Assembly (NCBI GenBank): GCA_944380515.1
Contig: CALWHT010000051.1
Span: 17,806-81,805, forward strand
DNA length: 64,000 nucleotides
Direction: 5' to 3'
Origin: an uncultured Roseburia sp.
Lineage (GTDB): Bacteria > Bacillota > Clostridia > Lachnospirales > Lachnospiraceae
Both the position numbers and the translations under genes were made by a program. The notes below the pieces were generated by a model. The model was not told the DNA's origin. It did not search any database and was given only the letters and a program-made list of their open reading frames with translations. Positions 35,785 through 45,870 of the stretch are shown in pieces; position 1 is the stretch's first letter, and each line of letters opens with the position of its first letter.

Positions 35785-38001
35785 CAGAAAGAAAATAATA
35801 TATGGTGGAATGTTAATGAAAAACCTGCATTAAGTGAGAGGAGAAGGTTGCTCTATATTTTTCAAAGGAAAGTTTTAGGTATGAAGAGGACTGCTAGCCG
35901 GGATTTGGAGGAGTTTGGAGATTATCGAGTGGATCAAAGGATTTTCCGGGAAGCTTATAAATATACGAAAAGGGTGTTTACTACTAAAGTAATCCGATGC
36001 CTGCTTCTGGCATGCCTGCCTCCTGATAGTGGTACGAGTGTAAGTGATCAGGATGTATCTGATAGCGATGCAAGTGTAGGTGATAAGAAAGTGTTAGAGA
36101 AGGTATTAAAAAAGATTGATAAAATGCGTGAATTGCTGGAAGAACTGAAATTTAGTAGCATACTTACTTCTGAACCGGATGACAAGGTCTTATTGCGATG
36201 TAATGAAGACAAAGCTCAATGTTTTAACGAAATGGGTTGTCGCAAGAAGTGCCGCCAGAAGCCGAAAACATGTGAAAAATGTCCTGCGTTATGGCTGTAT
36301 AAGAATTTAGATAATATAGACAAGCATTATGTATGTAATGCTGAGGATTATATTGAGCTTTCAGGTTTAACAGAATATGTGAATAATGTTGAAAATACTG
36401 ATTTCCTACCTGCAATTTACGGAAGCCTTTTAATCCAACTTACCAAGGAAGAGAAGCAGCTGGTGGATGAAGTTTATGATAAGATTGGCGAATTTAATAA
36501 GGAAGATGGGGAGAAAATAGATTCTGATAGGATGATAGAGATAATAAACGAGTGCGAACGCGTTCTTGAAATAAGACATAAAGCGCCAGATGAGAGATTG
36601 GCATATATTAAATGGTATTGGGCACATTTGAGAACCTGGATTAAGATAGAGAGCAGACAGTGGAGTGGTGAGTTAAATAACTATTGGACTATTGAGTCAG
36701 AAAAAGCTTGTTTTAAGCAACTTGAGGAAGCATCAGACATTATTCAGGGTTTAGTTTTGAATGATGAGAAGGAAGTAGATAAAAAAGAATTATTTGCAAA
36801 TGTCGAGACAGAAAGAGTTGTTTCGTTCCTGACACTTTGTCTTAATTTCAATGTGCTTGAGTATGTTAAGTTCTTTGAAGGAAGCGAAAAAAAGTGGGGG
36901 GAAATAGATGAGTATATTTGGCACAGAAGTGAAATGCTTGATGATGAAAAAAAACTGCCATTGTATATAGCTTTGTGGAATTTACGGAGAGCAAAAAGAG
37001 ATAAAGAGAAAACCGCTGAAATGGAAAAAAAATTAGAACCACTGAAAATGATTATAGAGTTAAGGGATAAATTAAAAACCATCGAAGAGTTAAGGGGGGA
37101 ATTGGAAAACATAAAATTATTGATGAAAAAACCGGAAACCGTGGAAGAACGAAGAAATAAACTGAAAACCATATTAGATGGAGATAAAATAAAATCTCTA
37201 TTAGATGAAGATGAAAAAGAATTGGAAACCATCGTAGAGTTAAGGGGTAAATTAAAAACCATCGTAGGGTTAAGGGATGAATTGGAAACCATGGAAAAAC
37301 AAAGAAATAAACCGAAAATCTTGGAAAAACAAAGAGATAAACTGGAAACCATATTAGATGGTGATAAAATAAAGTCTCTATTAGCAGATGGTGATAAAAT
37401 AAAGCCTCTATTAGATGAAAAAGAAATAGGAGCATTAAAGGAAGAACTGAAAAACCAAGGAATCGAATGCAAGAAAATCGAATCTATAATAAAACGATTA
37501 AGGAAAGCGCTGGAAAACGGGGAAACAGAAGCTATGAATGCTGCGGAAGACAAAATAAAAGAAATAGGGGAAGAAATGAAAAACAAGCAAGAATCACTAA
37601 AGGAAAAACTGAAGACTAAACTGGGGACTAAGAAAAAAGATGCGTGGTTTGCTTTGTTGGAGCTGGAGTACGATATAACATGTTTAAAAAGGGGCGAGAA
37701 AGATTTTTGGACAGTAAAAAATTGGTTTCTGGGATGGAAAGACTGCGATGCTATAAAAAAATATACATGCAATTTAGAGATCTTTAAAGAGATTCTGGGA
37801 AGGGCCAGTGATGTTATTGAGAGGGAAAAGCATGTCGTGAAAGACGTGGGCGTAAGTGATAGAAAGGAGATTGTTATAAAAAGTTTGGAAGAATGGGGTC
37901 TTCCGGAGAAGGGACATCCAAATGCATTTAAAAGGGTAGTAGGCGATTTTTACTGTATGAAGAAACCGGTACAAATGTTTGGATTTGATAAAAGTTTATG
38001 A
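35770..38001 (+). CDS. 743-residue cysteine-cluster and coiled-coil protein, unassigned
   Basis: I do not recognise this protein. Visible parts: a basic N-terminal region (1-80), a short S/D-rich linker (88-106), a cysteine cluster at C144, C151, C157, C161, C168, C171 and C189 that could bind zinc, a helical region with many W (about 215-400), a long charged coiled coil with internal repeats (about 415-620) and a helical C-terminal end. No membrane helix or signal peptide is seen. The codons are visibly A-rich compared with neighbours, which suggests transfer. The start is GTG at 35770 with GGAAAGGAG 10 nt upstream. It faces away from the 208-residue gene and ends 26 nt before the promoter of the S10 operon, so it has no visible terminator of its own. 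Confidence 0.75.
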   Translation: MECEKQKENNIWWNVNEKPALSERRRLLYIFQRKVLGMKRTASRDLEEFGDYRVDQRIFREAYKYTKRVFTTKVIRCLLLACLPPDSGTSVSDQDVSDSDASVGDKKVLEKVLKKIDKMRELLEELKFSSILTSEPDDKVLLRCNEDKAQCFNEMGCRKKCRQKPKTCEKCPALWLYKNLDNIDKHYVCNAEDYIELSGLTEYVNNVENTDFLPAIYGSLLIQLTKEEKQLVDEVYDKIGEFNKEDGEKIDSDRMIEIINECERVLEIRHKAPDERLAYIKWYWAHLRTWIKIESRQWSGELNNYWTIESEKACFKQLEEASDIIQGLVLNDEKEVDKKELFANVETERVVSFLTLCLNFNVLEYVKFFEGSEKKWGEIDEYIWHRSEMLDDEKKLPLYIALWNLRRAKRDKEKTAEMEKKLEPLKMIIELRDKLKTIEELRGELENIKLLMKKPETVEERRNKLKTILDGDKIKSLLDEDEKELETIVELRGKLKTIVGLRDELETMEKQRNKPKILEKQRDKLETILDGDKIKSLLADGDKIKPLLDEKEIGALKEELKNQGIECKKIESIIKRLRKALENGETEAMNAAEDKIKEIGEEMKNKQESLKEKLKTKLGTKKKDAWFALLELEYDITCLKRGEKDFWTVKNWFLGWKDCDAIKKYTCNLEIFKEILGRASDVIEREKHVVKDVGVSDRKEIVIKSLEEWGLPEKGHPNAFKRVVGDFYCMKKPVQMFGFDKSL

Positions 38002-38027
38002 AAGTTATTTTGTGCTGAAAAAAACAC

Positions 38028-38056
38028 TTGCATTTTTAAAAACTATCGTGTATACT
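38028..38056 (+). promoter_or_regulatory. Promoter of the S10 ribosomal operon
   Basis: TTGCAT (38028-38033), a 17-bp spacer and TATACT (38051-38056). Transcription would begin near 38063, giving a leader of about 305 nt. Confidence 0.8.
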
Positions 38057-38062
38057 AAGCAA

Positions 38063-38367
38063 TGCTGTGACATTGATAGCGTAGAAGCGTGAGGTTGCTG
38101 CCCGTGTGGCAGGTTTTCCGTGGAGCGAATGTCAAGTTAGGAAACTGGCGACAAGTCACTGTATACGAGTAACATCTACAGAGTAGAAACAACGTGCGGG
38201 CAGCCCTGTGCTGTCAGAGAAAGCCGGATAGTCCTGCCGGGGGCGGGAAAGGCAGCTTTCACTTCGCAGAACAGTTGCGATACGCACGGGAATGTGTGCA
38301 GTCACCGCTTGTCGTACAAAAGCGATTATATCGCTTGTAAAAGTGCGAAAAGGAGGCGACTTTTTTT
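38063..38367 (+). ncRNA. Structured 5' leader of the S10 operon
   Basis: About 305 nt with no credible ORF. GCTGCCCG (38097-38104) pairs with CGGGCAGC (38197-38204), closing a domain of about 100 nt, and a small AAGCGAT/ATCGCTT hairpin stands just before the rpsJ binding site. Leaders of S10 operons are often targets of autogenous control by L4 in proteobacteria; whether this one is controlled similarly is inference. Confidence 0.5.
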
Positions 38368-38685
38368 ATGGCAAGTCAAGTAATGAGAATCACATTGAAA
38401 GCGTATGACCACGAACTGGTTGATTCTTCAGCCAGAAAAATCATCGAGACGGTGAAGAAAAACGGAGCGCAGGTGAGCGGACCGGTACCCCTTCCGACCA
38501 AGAGGGAAGTGATTACCATCTTAAGGGCTACTCACAAATACAAAGACTCCCGCGAGCAGTTCGAGCAGAGAACGCACAAGAGACTCATTGACATTGTGAC
38601 ACCGACCCAGAAAACGGTGGATGCATTATCCCGTTTGGAGATGCCGGCTGGTGTTTACATTGACATCAAAATGAAAAACAAATAA
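38368..38685 (+). CDS. rpsJ: 30S ribosomal protein S10
   Basis: The 105-residue protein matches S10 throughout: start [14 protein letters not shown], the loop GPVPLPTK and the closing block [10 protein letters not shown]10 lies in the 30S head and is the NusE partner of NusB in antitermination. AGGAGG precedes the ATG, with a T run between. First gene of the superoperon; rplC follows after 110 nt. Confidence 0.98.
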   Translation: MASQVMRITLKAYDHELVDSSARKIIETVKKNGAQVSGPVPLPTKREVITILRATHKYKDSREQFEQRTHKRLIDIVTPTQKTVDALSRLEMPAGVYIDIKMKNK

Positions 38686-38795
38686 GTGAATATCCTGAAG
38701 GGTTTTTTATAGAAAACTTTCTAGGATGAACGGTTCCGCTGCCCCGCAGAGACGGGTATGAAGCGTTCCGCTGTAGAGAAAACAGGAGGTAAAAA

Positions 38796-39479
38796 ATGAA
38801 GAAAGCGATTTTAGCAACAAAAGTCGGAATGACTCAAATCTTCAACGCAGACGGCGTATTGGTGCCGGTTACTGTATTGGAGGCTGGTCCGTGCTCCGTT
38901 ACACAGATTAAGACGGTAGAGAACGACGGTTACAGCGCAGTACAGGTTGCATATGCTGACAAGAAAGAAAGAGTTGTGAGCAAGGATGCAAACGGCAAAA
39001 AAGAAATCAGAAACAGACATGGCGTAAACAAGGCTCAGATGGGACACTTTGCAAAAGCAGGTGTATCCGGAAAGAGATATGTCAGAGAGTTCAAATTTGA
39101 AAATGCTGACGAATACAAGCTTGGGGATGTCATCAAGGCTGACATCTTTGCAGAGGGCGACAAGATTGACGCGACTGCAATTTCCAAGGGAAAAGGTTTC
39201 CAGGGCGCTGTTAAGAGACTGGGACAGCACAGAGGTCCTATGGCTCACGGTTCCAAATTCCATCGTCATCAGGGTTCCAACGGTGCATGTTCTTCACCGA
39301 GCCGCGTATTCAAGGGTAAGGGAATGCCTGGTCACATGGGAAGCGTAAAGGTTACAACCCAGAATCTTGAGGTTGTAAGAGTTGACGCGGAGAACAACCT
39401 GCTCTTAGTGAAAGGCGCTGTGCCGGGAGCTAAGAAGTGTCTGGTAACGATTAAAGAAACCGTAAAAGCAGGGAAATAA
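38796..39479 (+). CDS. rplC: 50S ribosomal protein L3
   Basis: 227 residues, start [16 protein letters not shown]. The central extension with [26 protein letters not shown], longer than quoted here in continuity, reaches the peptidyl transferase centre. AGGAGG is 6 nt upstream. L3 is one of the first proteins to bind 23S rRNA during assembly. Confidence 0.98.
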   Translation: MKKAILATKVGMTQIFNADGVLVPVTVLEAGPCSVTQIKTVENDGYSAVQVAYADKKERVVSKDANGKKEIRNRHGVNKAQMGHFAKAGVSGKRYVREFKFENADEYKLGDVIKADIFAEGDKIDATAISKGKGFQGAVKRLGQHRGPMAHGSKFHRHQGSNGACSSPSRVFKGKGMPGHMGSVKVTTQNLEVVRVDAENNLLLVKGAVPGAKKCLVTIKETVKAGK

Positions 39480-39509
39480 GCGCTAGAATAGGAAAGGAGG
39501 AACGAAATA

Positions 39510-40130
39510 ATGGCTAACGTAGCTGTTTATAATATGGAAGGCAAAGAAGTAGGAAGCCTGGAGTTAAACGATGCTGTTTTCGGAGTAGAAGTAAACGAGC
39601 ATTTAGTACACATGGCAGTGCTTCAGCAGCTTGCAAACAACCGTCAGGGAACACAGAAAGCTAAGACGCGTTCTGAGGTTCGCGGCGGCGGCAGAAAACC
39701 GTGGAGACAGAAGGAAACCGGACATGCAAGACAGGGTTCGACGAGAGCTCCGCAGTGGACGCATGGCGGCGTGGTATTTGCTCCGGTACCGAGAGATTAC
39801 TCTTTCAAACTCAACAAGAAGGAGAAGAGAGCGGCTCTTAAGTCTGCGCTCACTTCCAGAGTCAACGAGAGCAAATTCATCGTTTTGGATGAGCTGAAGC
39901 TGGATGAAATCAAGACAAAGAAATTCGTTCAGGTGCTGAACAACTTAAACGTAGAGAAGGCGCTGGTTGTATTAAACGACATGGATACGAACGTGATCAA
40001 ATCCGCAGGCAACCTGCCGACGGTTAAGACGGCACAGACCAACGAGATCAACGTATTTGACGTATTGAAATATGAGACAGTAGTCGTAACCAAAGACGCT
40101 GTGAAGACCATCGAGGAGGTGTATGCATAA
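39510..40130 (+). CDS. rplD: 50S ribosomal protein L4
   Basis: 206 residues; the arginine-rich exit-tunnel loop ([20 protein letters not shown], residues about 51-70) and the globular domain are clear. In E. coli L4 also represses its own operon through the S10 leader. AAAGGAGG stands before the ATG. Its stop overlaps the next start (TAATG). Confidence 0.98.
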   Translation: MANVAVYNMEGKEVGSLELNDAVFGVEVNEHLVHMAVLQQLANNRQGTQKAKTRSEVRGGGRKPWRQKETGHARQGSTRAPQWTHGGVVFAPVPRDYSFKLNKKEKRAALKSALTSRVNESKFIVLDELKLDEIKTKKFVQVLNNLNVEKALVVLNDMDTNVIKSAGNLPTVKTAQTNEINVFDVLKYETVVVTKDAVKTIEEVYA

Positions 40131-40429
40131 TGGCAAACGTACAGTATTATGATGTAATCCTCAAACCGGTAGTAACCGAGAAATCCATGGCAGCGATGGC
40201 GGAGAAGAAATATACATTTCTTGTTCATCCGGAAGCAAACAAGACCATGATTAAAGAAGCGGTAGAAAAAATGTTCGAGGGAACAAAGGTTGCAAGCGTC
40301 AACACCATGAACATGGACGGAAAGAAGAAAAGACGCGGTATGGTAGTCGGAAAGACTGCGAAGACCAAAAAGGCAATCGTACAGCTCACCGCTGACAGCA
40401 AGGACATTGAGATCTTTGCCGGACTGTAA
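40130..40429 (+). CDS. rplW: 50S ribosomal protein L23
   Basis: 99 residues. The start block with [10 protein letters not shown] is typical, followed by the KKRRG loop. L23 borders the tunnel exit and docks trigger factor and SRP. Coupled to rplD by a 1-nt overlap. Confidence 0.97.
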   Translation: MANVQYYDVILKPVVTEKSMAAMAEKKYTFLVHPEANKTMIKEAVEKMFEGTKVASVNTMNMDGKKKRRGMVVGKTAKTKKAIVQLTADSKDIEIFAGL

Positions 40430-40494
40430 ATCGAAAAGCAGTTCTGAAATATGCACAGTAAAGTGCGATAATAAACACCGAAAGGAGAACTACA

Positions 40495-41340
40495 ATGGGA
40501 ATTAAGACATATAACCCATATACACCTTCCAGAAGAAATATGACTGGTTCTGATTTCTCCGAAATCACAAAGACGACGCCGGAGAAGTCACTGGTTACTT
40601 CTTTAAAGAAGAACGCAGGCCGTAACAATCAGGGTAAAATTACCGTAAGACATCACGGCGGCGGAAACAGAAGAAAATACAGACTGGTTGATTTTAAGAG
40701 AAATAAAAAAGACGGAATCCCGGCAAAGGTAATCGGGATTGAGTACGATCCGAACAGAACGGCAAACATCGCATTAATCTGCTATGCAGACGGCGAGAAG
40801 TCCTACATCCTTGCTCCGCAGGGCTTAACGGACGGAATGACCGTTATGAGCGGCGCAGAGGCAGAGGTACGTGTAGGAAACTGCCTGCCGTTAGAGAATG
40901 TTCCGGTTGGTACCCAGGTACACAACATTGAACTGTATCCGGGCAAGGGCGGACAGCTTGTTCGCTCCGCAGGTATGAGCGCACAGCTTATGGCAAAAGA
41001 AGGCAAATACGCAACCCTGCGTCTTCCTTCCGGAGAAATGCGTATGGTTCCGTTAAAATGCCGCGCAACCATCGGTGTGATCGGCAATGCGGACCACAAC
41101 CTTGTAAACATCGGTAAAGCAGGACGTAAGCGTCATATGGGTATCCGCCCGACAGTACGCGGTTCTGTTATGAACCCGAATGACCATCCGCACGGCGGTG
41201 GTGAGGGACGTGCGCCGATCGGACGTCCGGGTCCGTGCACACCTTGGGGCAAGCCTGCGCTTGGTCTTAAGACAAGAAAGAAGAATAAGGCTTCCAATAA
41301 GCTTATCGTAAGAAGAAGGGACGGCAGGGCGTTGAAATAA
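40495..41340 (+). CDS. rplB: 50S ribosomal protein L2
   Basis: 281 residues of usual length. The C-terminal block [17 protein letters not shown] contains the histidine close to the peptidyl transferase centre. AAAGGAG is 9 nt upstream of the ATG. Followed by an unusual 130-nt gap with a strong hairpin and a possible second promoter. Confidence 0.98.
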   Translation: MGIKTYNPYTPSRRNMTGSDFSEITKTTPEKSLVTSLKKNAGRNNQGKITVRHHGGGNRRKYRLVDFKRNKKDGIPAKVIGIEYDPNRTANIALICYADGEKSYILAPQGLTDGMTVMSGAEAEVRVGNCLPLENVPVGTQVHNIELYPGKGGQLVRSAGMSAQLMAKEGKYATLRLPSGEMRMVPLKCRATIGVIGNADHNLVNIGKAGRKRHMGIRPTVRGSVMNPNDHPHGGGEGRAPIGRPGPCTPWGKPALGLKTRKKNKASNKLIVRRRDGRALK

Positions 41341-41346
41341 ATTTCA

Positions 41347-41401
41347 ACGCCCGGAAGAAGCAAAAATGATACTTGCTTCTTCCGGGCGTCTCTGTTATAA
41401 T
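41347..41401 (+). promoter_or_regulatory. 17-bp hairpin and possible internal promoter between rplB and rpsS
   Basis: A perfect 17-bp stem (41347-41363 with 41373-41389) has a 9-nt loop. No T run follows. Its 3' arm begins with TTGCTT (41373-41378), 17 bp before TATAAT (41396-41401), so the same bases could be the -35 of an internal promoter for rpsS and the genes after it. Confidence 0.55.
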
Positions 41402-41470
41402 AAACAAGATGTTCGGAGTCCGAGGAAACACACGGCAGTGTGTAAGGACTGACAAAATAGGAGGTAAATT

Positions 41471-41752
41471 ATGGCTCGTTCATTAAAAAAAGGACCATTT
41501 GCGGATGCAAGCCTGCTGAAAAAGGTAGACGCTTTGAATGCATCCGGCGAGAAATCTGTTATTAAGACATGGTCACGTCGTTCTACAATCTTCCCGCAGT
41601 TCGTTGGTCATACCATCGCTGTCCATGACGGAAGAAAGCATGTACCGGTGTATGTAACAGAGGATATGGTTGGACATAAACTTGGTGAGTTCGTTGCTAC
41701 AAGAACTTACAGAGGACATGGAAAAGACGAAAAGAAATCAGGCGTTAGATAA
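41471..41752 (+). CDS. rpsS: 30S ribosomal protein S19
   Basis: 93 residues. [12 protein letters not shown] and the later [20 protein letters not shown] are diagnostic. S19 sits in the 30S head with S13. GGAGG is 6 nt upstream. Confidence 0.98.
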   Translation: MARSLKKGPFADASLLKKVDALNASGEKSVIKTWSRRSTIFPQFVGHTIAVHDGRKHVPVYVTEDMVGHKLGEFVATRTYRGHGKDEKKSGVR

Positions 41753-41779
41753 GACATTTTTTGAAAGGAGGTTTCATCC

Positions 41780-42166
41780 ATGGCTAAGGGACATAGAAGT
41801 CAGATTAAGAGAGAGAGAAATGAAGTAAAAGATACCAGACCTTCCGCTAAGTTATCTTACGCAAGAGTGTCTGTTCAGAAAGCTTGCTTCGTATTGGACG
41901 CAATCCGCGGAAAGGATGTTCAGACGGCACTCGCCATCGTGACCTACAATCCGAGATACGCTTCAAGCTTGGTAAAGAAATTGCTGGAGTCGGCGATTGC
42001 AAACGCTGAGAACAACAACGGAATGAAAGCTGAGAACCTTTACGTTGCAGAGTGCTATGCAAATAAGGGACCGACAATGAAGAGAATCAGACCGAGGGCA
42101 CAGGGCAGGGCTTACAGGATCGAGAAGAGAATGAGCCACATTACAATCGTGCTGGATGAAAAATAA
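41780..42166 (+). CDS. rplV: 50S ribosomal protein L22
   Basis: 128 residues with the C-terminal hairpin loop (RPRAQGRAYRI) that lines the exit tunnel and contributes to macrolide response. AAAGGAGG precedes the ATG. It has a slightly longer N-terminus than the E. coli protein. Confidence 0.98.
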   Translation: MAKGHRSQIKRERNEVKDTRPSAKLSYARVSVQKACFVLDAIRGKDVQTALAIVTYNPRYASSLVKKLLESAIANAENNNGMKAENLYVAECYANKGPTMKRIRPRAQGRAYRIEKRMSHITIVLDEK

Positions 42167-42171
42167 AACCT

Positions 42172-42229
42172 CCCGCAGTCAGGCGGCGGGCAGGCGTTCC
42201 GCGAAAAAAGCTGCTGCGGGACGTTTTTT
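42172..42229 (+). terminator. Terminator-like hairpin between rplV and rpsC
   Basis: CCCGCAG (42172-42178) pairs with CTGCGGG (42214-42220), followed by ACG and six T. The loop is long (35 nt) so termination may be partial, as in an attenuator inside the operon. Confidence 0.45.
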
Positions 42230-42244
42230 GAGAAAGGAGTAAAT

Positions 42245-42901
42245 ATGGGACAGAAAGTTAATCCACATGGCTTAAGAGTCGGCGTTATCAAAGACTGGGA
42301 CTCGAAATGGTATGCGGAAGCAGATTTTGCAGATTTCCTGGTAGAAGACTACAACATCAGAACCTATCTGAAAAAGAAATTATATGCAGCAGGTGTTTCC
42401 AAGATTGAAATCGAGAGAGCATCTGACCGCGTAAAGGTTATCATCTACACGGCAAAGCCGGGCGTGGTAATCGGAAAGGGCGGAGCCGAGATTGAGAAAA
42501 TCAAAGGCCAGGTTCAGAAGTTTACAGATAAAAAATTAATCGTTGATATCAAAGAGGTAAAGAGACCGGATCGTGATGCTCAGCTTGTGGCAGAGAACAT
42601 TGCCCTTCAGCTTGAGAACCGTGTTTCTTTCCGTAGAGCAATGAAGTCCTGCATGGGAAGAACCATGAAGGCAGGCGCAAAGGGAATTAAGACTTCCTGC
42701 TCCGGACGTCTTGGCGGAGCTGATATGGCGCGTACGGAGTTCTATTCCGAGGGAACGATTCCGCTTCAGACTTTAAGAGCAGACATCGATTATGGATTCG
42801 CTGAAGCAGATACCACTTACGGCAAGGTTGGCGTAAAGGTTTGGATTTATAAGGGCGAGGTACTTCCTGCAAAAGCGAATAAGGAAGGGGGAGTTCAGTA
42901 A
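42245..42901 (+). CDS. rpsC: 30S ribosomal protein S3
   Basis: 218 residues. [13 protein letters not shown] at the start and the KH motif [14 protein letters not shown] near residues 75-88 are clear. S3 forms part of the mRNA entry site. The stop overlaps the rplP start by one base. Confidence 0.98.
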   Translation: MGQKVNPHGLRVGVIKDWDSKWYAEADFADFLVEDYNIRTYLKKKLYAAGVSKIEIERASDRVKVIIYTAKPGVVIGKGGAEIEKIKGQVQKFTDKKLIVDIKEVKRPDRDAQLVAENIALQLENRVSFRRAMKSCMGRTMKAGAKGIKTSCSGRLGGADMARTEFYSEGTIPLQTLRADIDYGFAEADTTYGKVGVKVWIYKGEVLPAKANKEGGVQ

Positions 42902-43338
42902 TGTTAATGCCAAAGAGAGTAAAACATCGTAAACAGTTCCGCGGTTCCATGAGCGGAAAGGCAACCAGAGGCAACACGATTACTTACGGTGAGTACGGTA
43001 TTGTTGCTTTGGAGCCATGCTGGATTAAAGCAAACCAGATTGAGGCAGCCCGTATTGCGATGACGAGATATATCAAGCGTGGCGGTAAGGTTTGGATTAA
43101 GATTTTCCCGGAGAAGCCGGTAACACAGAAGCCGATGGGCGTTCGTATGGGAAAAGGAAAGGGTGCCCTGGAGTACTGGGTAGCCGTTGTGAAACCAGGT
43201 CGTGTATTATTTGAAATCTCCGGTGTTCCGGAAGACGTTGCGAGAGAAGCGCTGCGTCTTGCTACACACAAATTACCTTGCAAATGTAAAGTAGTTTCAC
43301 GTGCAGATTTAGAAGGCGGTGTATCAGATGAAAACTAA
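42901..43338 (+). CDS. rplP: 50S ribosomal protein L16
   Basis: 145 residues beginning [11 protein letters not shown], with the loop [12 protein letters not shown] near the A site. The ATG at 42901 shares a base with the rpsC stop and matches the family N-terminus; a second ATG two codons later is less likely. Confidence 0.97.
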   Translation: MLMPKRVKHRKQFRGSMSGKATRGNTITYGEYGIVALEPCWIKANQIEAARIAMTRYIKRGGKVWIKIFPEKPVTQKPMGVRMGKGKGALEYWVAVVKPGRVLFEISGVPEDVAREALRLATHKLPCKCKVVSRADLEGGVSDEN

Positions 43339-43537
43339 GAAATATTTAGAAGAATTAAAGGGCCAGTCTGTTGCAGACTTAAACGCACAGTTAGTAGAAG
43401 CTAAAAAAGAACTTTTCAATTTGAGATTCCAGAACGCAACCAATCAGTTAGACAACACAAGCAGAATCAAGGAAGTCAGAAAGAATATCGCAAGAATTCA
43501 GACTATCATCACTGAGAAGGCTAAGGCTGCGCAGTAG
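43328..43537 (+). CDS. rpmC: 50S ribosomal protein L29
   Basis: 69 residues, two long helices, with the family block [11 protein letters not shown] use the ATG at 43328 (AAGGCGG upstream, overlap of 11 nt with rplP); a GTG three codons earlier would add VYQ only. Confidence 0.95.
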   Translation: MKTKKYLEELKGQSVADLNAQLVEAKKELFNLRFQNATNQLDNTSRIKEVRKNIARIQTIITEKAKAAQ

Positions 43538-43563
43538 GATTCCAGAAAGGAGAATAATCGGTC

Positions 43564-43821
43564 GTGGAAGAAAGAAATCTTAGAAAAACACGTGTTGGTA
43601 TTGTTGTGAGCGACAAGATGGATAAGACAATCACTGTTGCGATCCAGGATAACGTAAGACATCCGCTTTACAGCAAAATCGTTAAAAAAACATATAAATT
43701 AAAGGCTCATGACGAGAATAACGAGTGCAAAATCGGTGACAAGGTAAGAGTCATGGAGACAAGGCCATTGTCGAAGGATAAGAGATGGAGACTTGTAGAA
43801 ATCATGGAGAGAGCAAAATAA
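43564..43821 (+). CDS. rpsQ: 30S ribosomal protein S17
   Basis: 85 residues of OB fold: [12 protein letters not shown] and the block [18 protein letters not shown] start; AAAGGAG lies 11 nt upstream. Confidence 0.97.
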   Translation: MEERNLRKTRVGIVVSDKMDKTITVAIQDNVRHPLYSKIVKKTYKLKAHDENNECKIGDKVRVMETRPLSKDKRWRLVEIMERAK

Positions 43822-43839
43822 TTAAAGGAGGCTACAAGC

Positions 43840-44208
43840 ATGGTACAACAGGAAAGTAGACTGAAAGTGGCCGATAACACAGGAGCAAGGGAACTGCTTG
43901 TGATTCGTGTTATGGGTGGCTCTACTAGAAGATATGCGAATATTGGTGATGTGATTGTTGCTACGGTTAAAGAGGCAACACCAGGCGGTGTTGTTAAAAA
44001 AGGCGATGTCGTAAAAGCTGTCGTTGTCCGTTCTGTAAAAGGTGCGCGTCGGAAAGACGGTTCTTATATCAAATTTGATGAGAATGCGGCGGTTATCATT
44101 AAAGATGACAAGACCCCGAGAGGAACACGTATTTTTGGACCAGTAGCAAGAGAGCTTCGTGAGAAACAGTTCATGAAAATTGTTTCCTTAGCTCCAGAAG
44201 TATTGTAG
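43840..44208 (+). CDS. rplN: 50S ribosomal protein L14
   Basis: 122 residues. The block [15 protein letters not shown], then [10 protein letters not shown], fixes the identity. L14 contacts the 30S subunit at bridge B8. AAAGGAGG precedes the ATG; 12 nt to rplX. Confidence 0.98.
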   Translation: MVQQESRLKVADNTGARELLVIRVMGGSTRRYANIGDVIVATVKEATPGGVVKKGDVVKAVVVRSVKGARRKDGSYIKFDENAAVIIKDDKTPRGTRIFGPVARELREKQFMKIVSLAPEVL

Positions 44209-44220
44209 GAGGACCAGGAT

Positions 44221-44532
44221 ATGGCAACCATGAAAATTAAAAAAGGCGATATGGTCAAGGTTATCGCTGGTAAGGATAAAGATAAAGAGGGCAAGGTTAT
44301 TGCCGTAAACAAGAAGAAGAACACGGTTCTGGTTGAGGGTATCAACATGGTGACAAAGCATGCGAAACCGAGCATGCGTAATCAGCAGGGCGGTATCATC
44401 CACCAGGAGGCACCGGTTGACCTTTCTAATGTAATGTACCTTCACAAAGGCACTCCGACCCGCGTAGGCTTTAAGATGGACGGGGACAAGAAGGTACGTT
44501 TCGCAAAGAAAACCGGCGAAGTGATTGACTAA
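44221..44532 (+). CDS. rplX: 50S ribosomal protein L24
   Basis: 103 residues with an N-terminal KOW motif ([19 protein letters not shown], residues 7-25). L24 starts 50S assembly. AGGAGG overlaps the end of rplN. Confidence 0.97.
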   Translation: MATMKIKKGDMVKVIAGKDKDKEGKVIAVNKKKNTVLVEGINMVTKHAKPSMRNQQGGIIHQEAPVDLSNVMYLHKGTPTRVGFKMDGDKKVRFAKKTGEVID

Positions 44533-44553
44533 TAAGGAGAGGAGGCAAAACAG

Positions 44554-45093
44554 TTGAGCAGACTTAGAGAGAAGTACCAGAGCGAGATCGTAGACGCTAT
44601 GGTCAAAAAATTTGGATATAAAAACATCATGGAAGTACCGAAGCTCGATAAAATCGTGGTAAACATGGGCGTCGGCGAAGCCAAAGAAAATGCGAAAGTA
44701 TTGGAAGCTGCCATCAAGGACATGGAGACGATTACCGGCCAGAAGGCAGTTGCGACCAAGGCAAAGAACGCGATTGCAAACTTCAAAATCAGGGAAGGTA
44801 TGGCAATCGGCTGTAAGACAACGCTGCGCGGCGAGAAAATGTATGAGTTCATGGATCGTTTGATTAACCTTGCATTACCTCGTGTGCGTGACTTCAGAGG
44901 CGTAAACCCGAACGCATTTGACGGACGCGGAAACTATGCGCTTGGCATTAAAGAGCAGTTAATCTTCCCGGAAATCGAATACGATAAGGTTGACAAGGTG
45001 CGTGGTATGGACATTATCTTTGTTACAACCGCAAAGACCGACGAAGAAGCTCGTGAATTATTGACACTGTTCAATATGCCGTTCGCCAAATAA
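44554..45093 (+). CDS. rplE: 50S ribosomal protein L5
   Basis: 179 residues. [18 protein letters not shown] and the ending with [10 protein letters not shown]-like sequence are typical. It binds 5S rRNA. TTG start, supported by GAGGAGG 8 nt upstream. Confidence 0.97.
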   Translation: MSRLREKYQSEIVDAMVKKFGYKNIMEVPKLDKIVVNMGVGEAKENAKVLEAAIKDMETITGQKAVATKAKNAIANFKIREGMAIGCKTTLRGEKMYEFMDRLINLALPRVRDFRGVNPNAFDGRGNYALGIKEQLIFPEIEYDKVDKVRGMDIIFVTTAKTDEEARELLTLFNMPFAK

Positions 45094-45109
45094 GTAGGAG
45101 GGAATTTTA

Positions 45110-45295
45110 ATGGCTAAAACATCTATGAAAGTAAAACAGCAGCGCAAACAGAAATTCTCTACCAGAGAATATACCCGCTGCAAGATTTGTGGACGTCCAC
45201 ATTCTGTTTTAAGAAAATACGGAATCTGCAGAGTATGTTTCCGTGAATTAGCATACAAAGGCCAGATACCAGGCGTTAAGAAAGCAAGCTGGTAA
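45110..45295 (+). CDS. rpsN: 30S ribosomal protein S14, zinc type
   Basis: 61 residues with a full zinc ribbon, C24, C27, C40 and C43 (CKICGRP and CRVC). This is the short C+ form (also called rpsZ), usual in Firmicutes. TAGGAGG lies before the ATG. No zinc-free paralogue is in the window. Confidence 0.97.
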   Translation: MAKTSMKVKQQRKQKFSTREYTRCKICGRPHSVLRKYGICRVCFRELAYKGQIPGVKKASW

Positions 45296-45346
45296 TCAGA
45301 CTGCTGCGCCCGGCGCAGTAATATAATAAAGGAGGAAATATACATC

Positions 45347-45748
45347 ATGACTACAAGTGATCCAATCGCAGATATGCTTACAAGAATCCGCAATGCAAAC
45401 ACTGCTAAACATGATACCGTTGACGTTCCGGCATCCAAAATGAAAATTGCAATCGCAGATATTCTTGTTGACGAGGGATATATCGCAAAATATGATATCG
45501 TGGAAGACGGCAGCTTTAAGACCATCCGCATCACCTTAAAATACGGCGCGGACAAAAATGAGAAAATCATTACGGGTCTTAAGAGAATTTCCAAACCGGG
45601 ACTTCGTGTTTATGCCGGCAAGGATGAGCTTCCGAGAGTTCTTGGCGGCTTGGGAATCGCAATTCTTTCCACGAATCAGGGAATCATTACCGATAAAGAG
45701 GCGAGAAAGCTTCAGGTTGGTGGAGAAGTATTAGCATTTGTATGGTAA
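45347..45748 (+). CDS. rpsH: 30S ribosomal protein S8
   Basis: 133 residues, start [18 protein letters not shown] and end GEVLAFVW. In E. coli S8 represses the spc operon by binding near rplE. AAAGGAGG is 8 nt upstream. Confidence 0.98.
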   Translation: MTTSDPIADMLTRIRNANTAKHDTVDVPASKMKIAIADILVDEGYIAKYDIVEDGSFKTIRITLKYGADKNEKIITGLKRISKPGLRVYAGKDELPRVLGGLGIAILSTNQGIITDKEARKLQVGGEVLAFVW

Positions 45749-45777
45749 ATTTTGATTTCCATTGGAAAATTAAAATT

Positions 45778-45842
45778 GGAAGAACGTTCCGTTCTTCCGC
45801 TGTACTGGTTATTTAAATGGTAACTACGGCGAAAGCCGCAAT
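45778..45842 (+). other. Two hairpins between rpsH and rplF
   Basis: GGAAGAACG/CGTTCTTCC (45778-45786, 45790-45798) with a 3-nt loop, then a small CGGC/GCCG stem capped by GAAA. No T run. The 122-nt gap is long for this operon and may be an RNA processing or control site. Confidence 0.45.
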
Positions 45843-45870
45843 TATTTAGCATAAATTAGGAGGTACGGGC

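Noticed and set aside
36744-37772. 342-residue open frame on the minus strand across the 743-residue gene
   Set aside because: It is the reverse frame of an A-rich coiled-coil gene, giving S, F and P runs; there is no binding site.
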